11,368 bases of DNA from CAXGUU01 sp964012875 (GTDB lineage Bacteria > Pseudomonadota > Gammaproteobacteria > Ga0077536). The notes beneath the pieces were generated by a model, which made no database searches, had not been told where the DNA came from, and saw nothing but the letters and a program-made list of their open reading frames with translations. The stretch spans positions 1 to 11,368 of the forward strand of contig CAXGUU010000092.1 of assembly GCA_964012875.1 (NCBI GenBank), written 5' to 3'. Below are positions 1 through 7,295 of the stretch, piece by piece. Position 1 is the first letter of the stretch. Every line of letters begins with the position of its first letter. The position numbers and the translations under genes were made by a program.

Positions 1-2
1 CG

Positions 3-1040
3 CTTGTCGTCTGTCGCGATCGCAACAATCAGCTGAAAGCGTTTCGTAACCTGTGTCAGCACCGTGGCGTCGAAGTCGCGGTTGGGCAAGGCAATACCAA
101 TGCATTTATCTGCCGCTATCATGCCTGGACCTACGGCCTCGACGGACAATTGACGGGTGCACCACACAATGACGGCGTCAGGGACTTCGATTTCAAACGC
201 TGTAGCCTGCCGGAGGTGAAACTCGAGACCTGGGGCGGTTATGTCTTTGTCAATTTTGATCTGGATTGCCGAACTCTGGTCGAATGCCTGGACGAAGAAG
301 GTGTTCGCGACTTCGCGGGTTTTCTGCAGCCGGAGGACACCCGCACGTGTGACAAGTTCGTTTTTGAGGTGCCGTGCAACTGGAAATTCGTGCCTGAGAA
401 CCTTATGGACATGTATCACGTGGGTGTCATCCACAAAGCGTCATTCGGCGCCCATTTCCCGGTTGAGGACTTTCGCTTTCGGCTTACGGGTCGCGGATAT
501 AACGCGGTTTACGAGAGTTTCACCATGGCGCCGAGCGGCGTGACCCTGTTTGGGCCGATGCCCTGGCTCGAGGGTAAGGTCAGCGACAAATTCGCCTGTA
601 CGACCTGGGTGCGGCCGACGATGAACATTTTCGGGCGCCACGATTTGATCCAACCCTGGGTGGCGATGCCACTCGATACCAACCGCACCCAGGTGACGAT
701 CTACACTCAATTGCCCGAAGTGTTCTTTGACGCGCCGGGATTTGCGGAGAAGAGCCAGATCTATGCTGATTTCATTCGCCTCGTCGCGACTGAAGACGAA
801 GCGATGCTGGAGTCGCTGCAAACCGGCGTCAGTTCTTCAGGTTTCACGCCGGGACCAACGGTGAACCTGGAACGCGCCATCCATCATTTACTGAACTACT
901 ACCTCGACCGTCTGCTTGATGATGATGCGGGTTCGCGCGAAACCCGGCTGAGCGACAGTGCCGAGTGGCTGGCGGAAAGCGCGAGGAAGCGCCCCGAACC
1001 CATCGACGCCGGTTATTCAAAAGCGTTCGGTCGGGCTTGA
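3..1040 (+). CDS. Rieske non-heme iron oxygenase, alpha (catalytic) subunit, 5'-truncated by window edge
   Basis: This is the large subunit of a Rieske-type ring-hydroxylating or demethylating oxygenase, which uses electrons from a reductase and O2 to hydroxylate a substrate in the cytoplasm. The reading frame is open from base 3 to the TGA at 1038-1040, giving 345 visible residues. The Rieske [2Fe-2S] motif is complete: C18-x-H20 (bases 54-62), then 16 residues, then C37-x2-H40 (bases 111-122). The mononuclear iron site follows as D136-x2-H139-x4-H144 (around bases 408-434), with D265 in an E-D-E-A-M-L-E context as the likely third ligand. The family is usually about 400-450 residues, so roughly 60-100 N-terminal residues lie outside the window. 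An internal TTG at 150 is not the start, because it would remove the Rieske domain. No ferredoxin, reductase or beta subunit is visible. The alpha/beta hydrolase follows after 30 bp and is probably co-transcribed. The family is certain; the substrate is unknown. Confidence 0.95.
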   Translation, partial: LVVCRDRNNQLKAFRNLCQHRGVEVAVGQGNTNAFICRYHAWTYGLDGQLTGAPHNDGVRDFDFKRCSLPEVKLETWGGYVFVNFDLDCRTLVECLDEEGVRDFAGFLQPEDTRTCDKFVFEVPCNWKFVPENLMDMYHVGVIHKASFGAHFPVEDFRFRLTGRGYNAVYESFTMAPSGVTLFGPMPWLEGKVSDKFACTTWVRPTMNIFGRHDLIQPWVAMPLDTNRTQVTIYTQLPEVFFDAPGFAEKSQIYADFIRLVATEDEAMLESLQTGVSSSGFTPGPTVNLERAIHHLLNYYLDRLLDDDAGSRETRLSDSAEWLAESARKRPEPIDAGYSKAFGRA

Positions 1041-1070
1041 TCCCGTCACGATCGCGAGGGTTTTCTGTCG

Positions 1071-1850
1071 ATGCCGCTGTTCGATATTAACGGCCTGAAT
1101 ATCAATGTCAGGCAGTGGGGCCAGGGCGAGCCGCTGTTTCTGATCCACGGTGTGGGCACGCGCAGCGGGCTTTGGACAAACCAGGTTCCGGTGTTCGCTG
1201 CTCACTACCATGTGATCGCCATTGATGTTCGTGGATTCGGTCGTTCAGACAAACCATCCGGACGCCAGCATTACAGCATCGAACGGATGGCGGGCGATGT
1301 GATCGGTGTTTGTGATGCACTCGGACTAAGTGATATCAATTTGCTCGGCGCGTCCATGGGCGGCTTTATTGCGCAACAGGTTGTGCTGTCGCGCCCTGGC
1401 TTGTGCAAGCGCCTGGTCCTCGCGCACACCGCGAGCGAATTCTCGATTCCAGCAGATGTGATGGCAACGCGCCTGAAAGCGTTGGATGAAACATCGATGG
1501 ATGATTATGCAAAACTGGTAGCAGCGCAGGCGCTGGCCCAGCCGCCCGACCCCATGGTCGAAGAATGGCTGTGCGAAATGATTGCTGACAATGCGCGCGA
1601 ACCGTACAAGCACGCATTGGCCGGCGCGCTGGCCGAATTTGATTTGAGTGCCCGGATCAGCGCGATTGATATTCCCACCCTCGTCATCGCGGGATCTGAT
1701 GACCGGGTGTTGCCGCCCGCTGGCGGGCGCAGCATTGCCGAACGCATTCCAGGCGCGAAATTTCACCTGGTCGATGCTGTCGGACATATTGGCTACGCTG
1801 AGAAACCCGAGACTTTTAACCGGCTCGTGATGGATTTCCTTAAAGCCTGA
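1071..1850 (+). CDS. alpha/beta-fold hydrolase (lactonase / ring-cleavage hydrolase type)
   Basis: This 259-residue cytoplasmic serine hydrolase has the alpha/beta hydrolase fold. Visible elements in order are the oxyanion-hole motif H-G-V-G-T (residues 26-30), the strand-turn I-D-V-R-G-F-G-R-S-D (51-60), the nucleophile elbow G-A-S-M-G-G with Ser95, the acid in G-S-D-D (Asp211 is the usual position), and the catalytic His239 in V-G-H-I-G. The length fits single-domain members such as 3-oxoadipate enol-lactonases and meta-cleavage product hydrolases; sequence inspection alone cannot separate these. The start is the ATG at 1071, preceded by GAGGG at 1056-1060 with a 10-base gap. It lies 30 bp downstream of the Rieske oxygenase on the same strand, which suggests an operon in which an oxygenation product is hydrolysed. 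It ends 34 bp from the convergent amidase gene. No clear terminator hairpin was found in that gap. Confidence 0.92.
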   Translation: MPLFDINGLNINVRQWGQGEPLFLIHGVGTRSGLWTNQVPVFAAHYHVIAIDVRGFGRSDKPSGRQHYSIERMAGDVIGVCDALGLSDINLLGASMGGFIAQQVVLSRPGLCKRLVLAHTASEFSIPADVMATRLKALDETSMDDYAKLVAAQALAQPPDPMVEEWLCEMIADNAREPYKHALAGALAEFDLSARISAIDIPTLVIAGSDDRVLPPAGGRSIAERIPGAKFHLVDAVGHIGYAEKPETFNRLVMDFLKA

Positions 1851-1884
1851 GCTGTCTACGTGTCGCTGCAGGTTCGCGCGCTGA

Positions 1885-3309
1885 CTACAGTGGCGGTCGC
1901 TGTTCGTTCCACGGTCGTGCTTTTTCAAACGCATGCGCAGCCTGAAATACCGCGACATCGTCGTAGCTCTTGCCAATGATTTGCAGGCCGGTCGGCAGGC
2001 CGGCGGCTGTAAATCCGCTCGGCACGCTGATGACCGGTAACTGACTCAGGATATTGAACTGGTAGGTGAGGTACCAGCCGACATATGGGTCAATGCGGCG
2101 GCCATTGATGCGGAAGTCCGCATCGGTCGGATCGTGATCGGCCCGTACTGTCGCGATCGCTAGGGTCGGGCAGATGAGGACGTCGTATTGATCGAGGATC
2201 GGACCGAGTTTGCGCCACATGGCGGTGCGCACAAATTCGGTTTTTTTGAACGCCTCCGCGCTGTGCTGCTGGCCTTTGCGCACGGTGTCAACCAGGAAGG
2301 GATGCATTTCCAGGTAGCGCGCGCGGCCGACGTCATCGCCGAGCAAGGCGGCAGAAAGTACTTCCCAGTGGATTTGCCATGCATCGAGTGCGCTCCAGTC
2401 CCAGTCGACGTGAACTTCGTCGACGGTACAGCCAAAATCGCGGAATGCTTCGCAGCACGCTTTTGTGTTGGCGCTGACTTCGGGGTCGACTTCGACATAA
2501 CCGAGGTCTGGGGAGTAGGCGATTTTCCATCCCGCGATCGCATCGGGTTCGGCTGGAAGTTGAAGTTTAGGCTTGAGCGATGTGAGGTCATCGACGTGCG
2601 GTCCGCACATGACGTTCTGCATCAGGCGCGCGTCCTCGACTGAACGTGCCATCGGGCCGATATGCAACAGCAGCTCAAAATCGGTTGGCAGGATGTTGAG
2701 TGGATTGCGCCCGAACGACGGCTTGAAACCCACGACCCCGCAGGCCGAGGCGGGAATACGGATTGACCCGCCACCATCCGTACCGTCGGCGAGTGGCGTC
2801 ATTCCTGCGGCGAGTGCGGCGCCGGCGCCGCCCGACGATCCGCCGGGCGCGTAGTCGGTATTCCAGGGATTACGCGTGACGCCCCAGAGTGCGCTGTAGG
2901 TATAGCCGGCGTGCGCGAACTCTGGTGTCGTCGTGCGCGCGTGCATGATGGCACCAGCATCGAACAGGCGCTGAACAGCGGGCGCCGTGTAGTCGGGTCG
3001 ATAGTCCTCAAGCAAACGTGATCCGCTGGTCGTGATTTCGCCCGCCACCGGGTGCAAATCCTTGATCACAACCGGGACACCCTCGAGCGGCCGGGTGTCA
3101 GCGTCACGCTGATAGCGCTGTTCAGCTTCGCGCGCTTGTGCCAGTGCGCGCTCGAAACAGGTATAGGTGAACGCGTTGAGACCAGGGTTGACGGTTTCAA
3201 TGCGCGCGATCAATGCCTGCAGGTATTCGACGGGAGACAACTCGCCACGCTTGAAACACGAAATCGCGTCGGCTGCGGAGAGAAAACACAGATCCGAATC
3301 GGTCATCAT
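1885..3309 (-). CDS. amidase-signature family hydrolase
   Basis: This 474-residue enzyme belongs to the amidase signature family, which hydrolyses amide bonds through a Ser-cisSer-Lys triad. The triad is visible: Lys83 in V-V-I-K-D, cis-Ser158 in G-G-S-S-G-G (156-161), and nucleophile Ser182 in D-G-G-G-S-I-R-I-P-A-S. The spacings (75 and 24 residues) match the well-studied fatty acid amide hydrolase. The length is normal for a single-domain member. There is no signal peptide, so it should be cytoplasmic. Two ATG codons lie side by side at the start. The ribosome-binding sequence GGAG (minus strand, 3318-3315) is 5 bases from the first and 8 from the second, so the second ATG (3306) may be the true start. 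It begins 16 bp after the stop of the MMPL exporter and is almost certainly translated from the same transcript. Substrates in this family range from aryl amides to cyclic dimers; none can be assigned here. Confidence 0.93.
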   Translation of the reverse strand: MMTDSDLCFLSAADAISCFKRGELSPVEYLQALIARIETVNPGLNAFTYTCFERALAQAREAEQRYQRDADTRPLEGVPVVIKDLHPVAGEITTSGSRLLEDYRPDYTAPAVQRLFDAGAIMHARTTTPEFAHAGYTYSALWGVTRNPWNTDYAPGGSSGGAGAALAAGMTPLADGTDGGGSIRIPASACGVVGFKPSFGRNPLNILPTDFELLLHIGPMARSVEDARLMQNVMCGPHVDDLTSLKPKLQLPAEPDAIAGWKIAYSPDLGYVEVDPEVSANTKACCEAFRDFGCTVDEVHVDWDWSALDAWQIHWEVLSAALLGDDVGRARYLEMHPFLVDTVRKGQQHSAEAFKKTEFVRTAMWRKLGPILDQYDVLICPTLAIATVRADHDPTDADFRINGRRIDPYVGWYLTYQFNILSQLPVISVPSGFTAAGLPTGLQIIGKSYDDVAVFQAAHAFEKARPWNEQRPPL

Positions 3310-3332
3310 TTTCTCTCCGGTGGTGTCAGGTG
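3309..3332 (-). repeat. copy A of a ~24-bp repeat at an operon junction (contains the amidase RBS)
   Basis: On the + strand this reads TTTTCTCTCCGG followed directly by TGGTGTCAGGTG. A second copy at 6662-6687 has the same two 12-base blocks with one substitution and two extra bases between them. Both copies lie in the same orientation at gene junctions of the minus-strand block. Here the copy spans the end of the MMPL gene, the 16-bp gap and the first base of the amidase start codon, and it supplies the amidase ribosome-binding site. The repeat is visible in the sequence. Its meaning (duplicated leader, RNA element or mobile-repeat remnant) is not known. Confidence 0.55.
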
Positions 3333-5629
3333 GTTCGCGCCTTTGAGTCGAGGCGCATCAAAATGGGCGGTAGCATCAAAAAGACCGTCGCGAGCGCGAG
3401 CGAAATAATCACACTGGTCATCAAGCCCATATCGGAGTTCATGGCGAACTTCGATGTCCCGATGACGGTGAACCCGGCGACCAGGGTGATGGTGGTGACA
3501 ATCAGTGCGCGGCCGACGGTGCGAAAGGCATAGCGCACGGCGGCGATCGCATCTAAATCATTTTCGCGACGCGCGCGCAGATACTTCGAAAGAAAATGGA
3601 CCGAATCATCCACAACGATGCCAAAAGTCATGCCTGCCACGATAGAGAGCGAAAGTCCCACCTCACCGACAAAGATCCCCCATACACCGAAAGCCACCGC
3701 CGCGGGCGCCAGATTGGGGATGAGGCTCAGCATGCCAATCTTCAATGATCGCAACGCCACGATCATGATCAGCGAAATCATCAGCAGCGCCAGAGTCGTG
3801 CCGATGATCATCGAATAATTGTTGCGCTGACCAATATAGGCAAACATGAGGCTGACTCCGGCACTTTCGCTGCGAGTGAACGATGGTGCGTGACTGCGTG
3901 CCCAGTCAAGTGCGCGCTGATTGAAGTCGATCATCTCCTGGCTCGACAACACATCGATAGTCACCGTGATCTTGGTCTGTGATTTATCCACGTTGATCTG
4001 ATTATTGATATCAAGCCCGTACGGTAGCGACATTTCGTACAGCAGCAGGTACTGAGCTGCCAGTTCGCGGTCGCTCGGCAGTCGATAATAATTATCATCG
4101 TCACCGTGCATGTTCTTGTTCAGGCGTTTCATAAAGTGAGTGAACCGATCGACATGGACGACTTCAGGTTGTGCTTCGAGCCAGGTCGAGAACCTTTCGA
4201 CATCGGCCTGGTATATCGGGTCACTGATCGCCCCGGAGTCGCCGGCATGGACTGAGAAATTAATAAAATCGATGCCTGTGAGGTTCTCGATCATGAAATC
4301 GCTGTCGACGCGGAAGGGCACGGATTCATGAAAGTAGTGCAAAAAATTGTCGTTGATCTCGTTACGCGGAAGATTTGAGACAGCGGCCAGGATTGCCACC
4401 GACATTGCGAGCAGTAACACACGCCGGCGGGCAACAACGAAGTCAGCGAGCTGGGCCATTCTGCGGTTGTCGTCCTGTCCCGTTTTTTTCGCGCGTATCG
4501 GCAGGAATGTCATCACGGCCGGCAGAAATGAGACCGTCATGACGAAAGAAATTGCCACGCCGATGGCGACCTGGGTCCCGAGGTGGGCGAATGGCGGTAC
4601 CTCGGAGAAATTCATCGACATGAAGCCGATGGCTGTCGTAATGCTCGCCAGCGAAACCGGTTGTAGGTTGATGCGCAGGCTCTCTTCCATCGAGGTGGTT
4701 TTATCGTGACCTTCGTACAGCTCGTGTGCAAAGGTCACTAACAGGTGAACGCAGTTGGCCACCGCAACTGTGAGAATGATGATGGGCACGGACGTGGACA
4801 TGCCGGTCATTGGATGACCGATATGCCCGCCCGCGCCCAGGGCAGCAACGATCGAACACACGATGACGGTCATGGTGACAACGGTGCCAAAGAATCCGCC
4901 GGCAAGCAGTGCGAGCAACGAAATCATAATCAACAGGCTGATCGGGAAGAGCACGGTCGCGTCGTACTGAGCGTTTTCAAGGAAGGCCTGGTCCATCATG
5001 ACCATGCCGGTGAGGTAGATGTCGATGTCGGGGTGTTGCTGGCGGAACTCGGCCGCCATTTTTCGCACCACCGGTACGATTTCCTGGGTGGCATAGGCGC
5101 GCTCTTCCGCCGGCATCTGGGTCGTGATGTTGATGCCGGTGACGTCGCCTCGTTTCGAGATCAGCCGGTCGAGCAAAGCGGGCTCAGCCATCACGTGGCG
5201 GCGTATCGCGGCGAGTGATTCGTCATCGAGATCAGTTGCGTCGCGGACCATGTCGCGCACGATCAAATCATCTTCCACTGCCTCGGTGAACTGAAAATTG
5301 GTGATCGAGTCGACGCGGTTGGAATAGGGCACTTGCCAGGATGCCGTGGTCAACGCCTCGACCGCTGCCAGTGTGCTCCGGGTAAATACGTCCCCGTCCT
5401 TGGGCGCGATCACGATCATGACGTTGTCGGCCTTGACGAAAGTATCTTCGATGCGCTCGAAGGCCAGCAGTTCAGGGTTGTCGTCGCTGAAGAAAGCGCG
5501 GTAGCTGGTATCGAATGCGAGCTTGGTGACGCCGTGGCCGAGTACGGCGACGAGTGTCAGGCACAACGCAATAACGAGCGCACGGTTGCGCAACACCCAG
5601 CGGGCGTAAGCAGCTTCAAATTTATTCAT
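3326..5629 (-). CDS. MMPL/RND-superfamily membrane exporter (COG1033-like)
   Basis: This 767-residue inner-membrane protein has the duplicated 2 x 6 helix layout of the RND superfamily. One helix near residues 17-34 is followed by a soluble loop (about 35-223), a helix bundle (about 224-376), a helix near 402-418, a second soluble loop (about 420-600) and a second bundle (about 605-758). The size and short loops fit bacterial MMPL/COG1033 transporters rather than the ~1000-residue multidrug pumps. The second half carries the acidic proton-relay motif G-I-V-V-D-D-S-V-H-F (Asp674, Asp675). The equivalent helix of the first half reads V-A-V-A-N-C-V-H-L-L (288-297) and lacks the acids. The start is the ATG at 5629-5627; no strong ribosome-binding site precedes it. 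The gene sits 155 bp downstream of the crotonase and 16 bp upstream of the amidase. Cargo is likely lipophilic by family analogy. No partner periplasmic or outer-membrane protein is visible. Confidence 0.9.
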   Translation of the reverse strand: MNKFEAAYARWVLRNRALVIALCLTLVAVLGHGVTKLAFDTSYRAFFSDDNPELLAFERIEDTFVKADNVMIVIAPKDGDVFTRSTLAAVEALTTASWQVPYSNRVDSITNFQFTEAVEDDLIVRDMVRDATDLDDESLAAIRRHVMAEPALLDRLISKRGDVTGINITTQMPAEERAYATQEIVPVVRKMAAEFRQQHPDIDIYLTGMVMMDQAFLENAQYDATVLFPISLLIMISLLALLAGGFFGTVVTMTVIVCSIVAALGAGGHIGHPMTGMSTSVPIIILTVAVANCVHLLVTFAHELYEGHDKTTSMEESLRINLQPVSLASITTAIGFMSMNFSEVPPFAHLGTQVAIGVAISFVMTVSFLPAVMTFLPIRAKKTGQDDNRRMAQLADFVVARRRVLLLAMSVAILAAVSNLPRNEINDNFLHYFHESVPFRVDSDFMIENLTGIDFINFSVHAGDSGAISDPIYQADVERFSTWLEAQPEVVHVDRFTHFMKRLNKNMHGDDDNYYRLPSDRELAAQYLLLYEMSLPYGLDINNQINVDKSQTKITVTIDVLSSQEMIDFNQRALDWARSHAPSFTRSESAGVSLMFAYIGQRNNYSMIIGTTLALLMISLIMIVALRSLKIGMLSLIPNLAPAAVAFGVWGIFVGEVGLSLSIVAGMTFGIVVDDSVHFLSKYLRARRENDLDAIAAVRYAFRTVGRALIVTTITLVAGFTVIGTSKFAMNSDMGLMTSVIISLALATVFLMLPPILMRLDSKARTT

Positions 5630-5784
5630 GAGTGAAGGTTCGAGGTAAAACTTTGAAAATGCGCCGCAGCGCCACTACATCGACGCGCAGTCTACCTGAA
5701 CTTTATCCTACCAGCGTCGATCGGCGGCACGCTCTACACGCTCCGAGCGCCCGTGCCGCCCGCCGGACCGGGGTAGAGCCGGAA
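5630..5784 (-). other. 155-bp intergenic gap between crotonase and MMPL genes
   Basis: This is the longest gap inside the minus-strand block. It holds the inverted repeat listed separately and a stretch without a recognisable ribosome-binding site just before the MMPL ATG. I found no convincing -35/-10 pair for an MMPL promoter. No small open reading frame with a plausible start was noticed. The gap may separate two transcription units or hold an RNA-processing site. Confidence 0.4.
5723..5760 (-). repeat. GC-rich inverted repeat / stem-loop downstream of the crotonase gene
   Basis: GGCGGCACG (5723-5731) pairs perfectly with CGTGCCGCC (5752-5760), a 9-bp stem enclosing 20 bases. The enclosed bases contain a small inner hairpin (CGCT pairing with AGCG around a CGG loop, minus strand). 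A competing pairing exists: GCTCTAC (5731-5737) with GTAGAGC (5773-5779). On the minus strand the stem begins 24 bases after the crotonase stop codon. No T-run follows, so it is not a classical rho-independent terminator. It may slow or attenuate transcription, or protect the upstream mRNA end. Confidence 0.5.
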
Positions 5785-6636
5785 TTATTTCCTGGGTGCC
5801 GCTGAATAGTCTTCGAACGGGCCGTCCCGTTCCAGCAGGGCTGCTTTAAGACCTTCCCTGGCTGCTGTACCGAGAAAGTCATTACTGCTTTGACGGTGCA
5901 TGGAAAGGCCCTGCCAGTCGGCACCGACTTCAAGCGCCGTACGGATGCCCATGATTTCGTAGGCGCGATTGATGTTGCGTTTCGACGCAGCCAGCTGATC
6001 GGGTTTGATTGTGGCGATGGCGGCAGCTTCTTTATGTGTGGCCTCGGCCAGCTCGTCAGACGGAAAACACTTGGTTGCCCAGCCGATGTCCACGGCTTCG
6101 CGACCGTTCACCGAGCGGCCGGAAATCGCCAGGTACTTGGCCTGGCTCATGGGCATCTTCCAGGGGAAGTAAAGTGTATCGGGTACGCTGATCGAGCGTA
6201 CCGGCGGATAGCCGAAACTGGCATCCTCGGCAACGAACATGAAGTCGCACATCGATGCCAGTTCGCTGCCCCCAGCGAGGCAAAAGCCATGGACCTGGGC
6301 AATGACCGGTTTGGTCAAGTCCCAAATTGTCCACAGGTATCGAATGAGGCTGTGAGCGTATTGGCCAGTGAGATTGTCGACTTCGGGCGAGACGTAGCCA
6401 TCTTCGGGAAAATTGGGCGAGGGCGTTTCCGGGCTCAGATCGTAACCGGCGGAAAAACACCGCCCGGCGCCCGACAGCACGATACAACCGACGTCGCGAT
6501 TGCGTTCGGCATCCTGCATGACCTGCACAATCTCCTCGCGCAGGGCGAGGCTTAAAGCATTCATTTTGTCCGGTCGGTTGAGAGTAACGTGGCCCACGCG
6601 GTCGCGGACTTCAAAGGTCAGATTTTCGTAAGTCAT
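5785..6636 (-). CDS. enoyl-CoA hydratase/isomerase (crotonase) family protein
   Basis: This 283-residue soluble protein has the crotonase fold. Family members act on acyl-CoA thioesters and stabilise an enolate through two backbone NH groups. The oxyanion-hole segments are visible: F-S-A-G-Y-D-L (residues 61-67) and H-G-F-C-L-A-G-G-S-E-L-A (116-127). Of the two glutamates used by classical enoyl-CoA hydratase, the first is present (Glu125 in G-G-S-E-L-A). The second position, 20 residues later in F-G-Y-P-P-V, is Pro145. A simple hydratase role is therefore doubtful; isomerase, hydrolase, C-C lyase or other crotonase chemistry is possible. The protein is slightly longer than the usual 255-270 residues, partly from an insert at about 68-90. 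The ATG at 6636 is preceded by GAGAAG with 6 bases between. It lies 71 bp downstream of the second DUF1185 gene on the same strand and is probably in one operon with the pair. Confidence 0.92.
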   Translation of the reverse strand: MTYENLTFEVRDRVGHVTLNRPDKMNALSLALREEIVQVMQDAERNRDVGCIVLSGAGRCFSAGYDLSPETPSPNFPEDGYVSPEVDNLTGQYAHSLIRYLWTIWDLTKPVIAQVHGFCLAGGSELASMCDFMFVAEDASFGYPPVRSISVPDTLYFPWKMPMSQAKYLAISGRSVNGREAVDIGWATKCFPSDELAEATHKEAAAIATIKPDQLAASKRNINRAYEIMGIRTALEVGADWQGLSMHRQSSNDFLGTAAREGLKAALLERDGPFEDYSAAPRK

Positions 6637-6661
6637 GTTGTGCTTCTCGTATTGTTCAGCG

Positions 6662-6687
6662 TTTTCTATCCGGGCTGGTGTCAGGTG
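6662..6687 (-). repeat. copy B of the ~24-bp operon-junction repeat
   Basis: On the + strand this reads TTTTCTATCCGG, two extra bases (GC), then TGGTGTCAGGTG. It matches copy A at 3309-3332 in 23 of 24 aligned bases apart from the 2-base insertion. It lies in the 71-bp gap between the second DUF1185 gene and the crotonase. Here the repeat ends 25 bases before the crotonase start, and the GGAG-type core is changed to GGAT, so it does not serve as that gene's ribosome-binding site. Confidence 0.55.
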
Positions 6688-6707
6688 CGATTAGCGGCCT
6701 CCAGGGA

Positions 6708-7295
6708 TCAACGAAGTCCGTCGTCACCCTCGACTTCCGCGGTTGTCAGGCCTCCCACGCGCGGTAGCGGGCGCCCACTGTCGGTGACTGCAACGACTAC
6801 CATGATTTCGCCGGCGCGTGGGGCATCACTGACCCGCACTTCAAGGGCATCAAAGTGGCTACGTACGTAGGCAGCGTCCTTGTGGCCGAGCGGTACATCG
6901 ATGGCCGTACCCGGCCCGCCCATTTTTTTTGCTGACGGTACCAGCGCCGCACCGCCGCCGACCTGGTCGCGCAGGGGCTTGCCGAGGCGTGGGTGCAAAA
7001 TGGCGGCCGCGTGTTCGAGTTCACCGCCTTCTCCGATAATGGCTGCTTTGCCGTAAGACTCGGCCGCCTCGGGCGCAATATCTAAAGCCCGAACTGCGCG
7101 TTGGCCCAACATGGCACCCAAATCGGCGCCGATTTGCATCAGGGTTTCAAGATCGTCTTCAAACCGGCCCGCGAACGGGTTGGCAATGATCGCAACCGCA
7201 GCCGCGCGTCGCGTAGCTGGCTTAATAACGTGGCCCATTTCGAGATGGGTTTCGTCAACGACGGTAACCAGTTTGCGGATGTCTGCAGTACTCAT
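6708..7295 (-). CDS. DUF1185 / 'amino acid synthesis' family protein (AA_synth), second of a tandem pair
   Basis: This 195-residue protein is recognised from its strong likeness to the neighbouring paralogue and to the PF06684 (DUF1185) family. Structures of that family show a variant chorismate-mutase-like fold, but no reaction has been firmly assigned. Conserved blocks are N-P-F-A-G-R (39-44), Y-G-K-x-A-I-I-G-E-G-G-E-L-E-H-A-A (81-97), V-P-S-A-K-K-M-G-G (119-127), D-V-P-L-x-H (133-138), Y-V-R-S-H-F-D-A (143-150) and a C-terminal R-V-G-G-L...G-D-D-G-L-R. The start is the ATG at 7295-7293, whose ATGA overlaps the stop of the upstream paralogue, so translation is probably coupled. A longer in-frame extension upstream (to 7583) only runs antisense-like through the paralogue in a wrong frame and is rejected. 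No signal peptide or membrane helix is present. The name 'amino acid synthesis' is a database label, not a demonstrated role. Confidence 0.88.
   Translation of the reverse strand: MSTADIRKLVTVVDETHLEMGHVIKPATRRAAAVAIIANPFAGRFEDDLETLMQIGADLGAMLGQRAVRALDIAPEAAESYGKAAIIGEGGELEHAAAILHPRLGKPLRDQVGGGAALVPSAKKMGGPGTAIDVPLGHKDAAYVRSHFDALEVRVSDAPRAGEIMVVVAVTDSGRPLPRVGGLTTAEVEGDDGLR

Noticed and set aside
150..1040. Rieske oxygenase starting at the TTG at 150
   Set aside because: The same frame is open upstream to base 3 and encodes the complete Rieske C-x-H / C-x2-H motif, so the gene starts outside the window.
1851..1884. Terminator between the convergent hydrolase and amidase genes
   Set aside because: Only 4-base pairings were found and there is no T-run, so no terminator can be supported.
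1326..1976. 216-residue minus-strand frame opposite the alpha/beta hydrolase
   Set aside because: It is a shadow of the hydrolase coding strand and overlaps the amidase end; no domain features were seen.
4745..5218. 157-residue + strand open frame inside the MMPL gene, rich in His and Gly
   Set aside because: It is an antisense shadow of a clearly coding membrane protein, and its composition reflects the reverse complement of hydrophobic codons.
5890..6555. 221-residue + strand open frame opposite the crotonase
   Set aside because: The opposite strand encodes a full crotonase with catalytic motifs; this frame has no recognisable domain.
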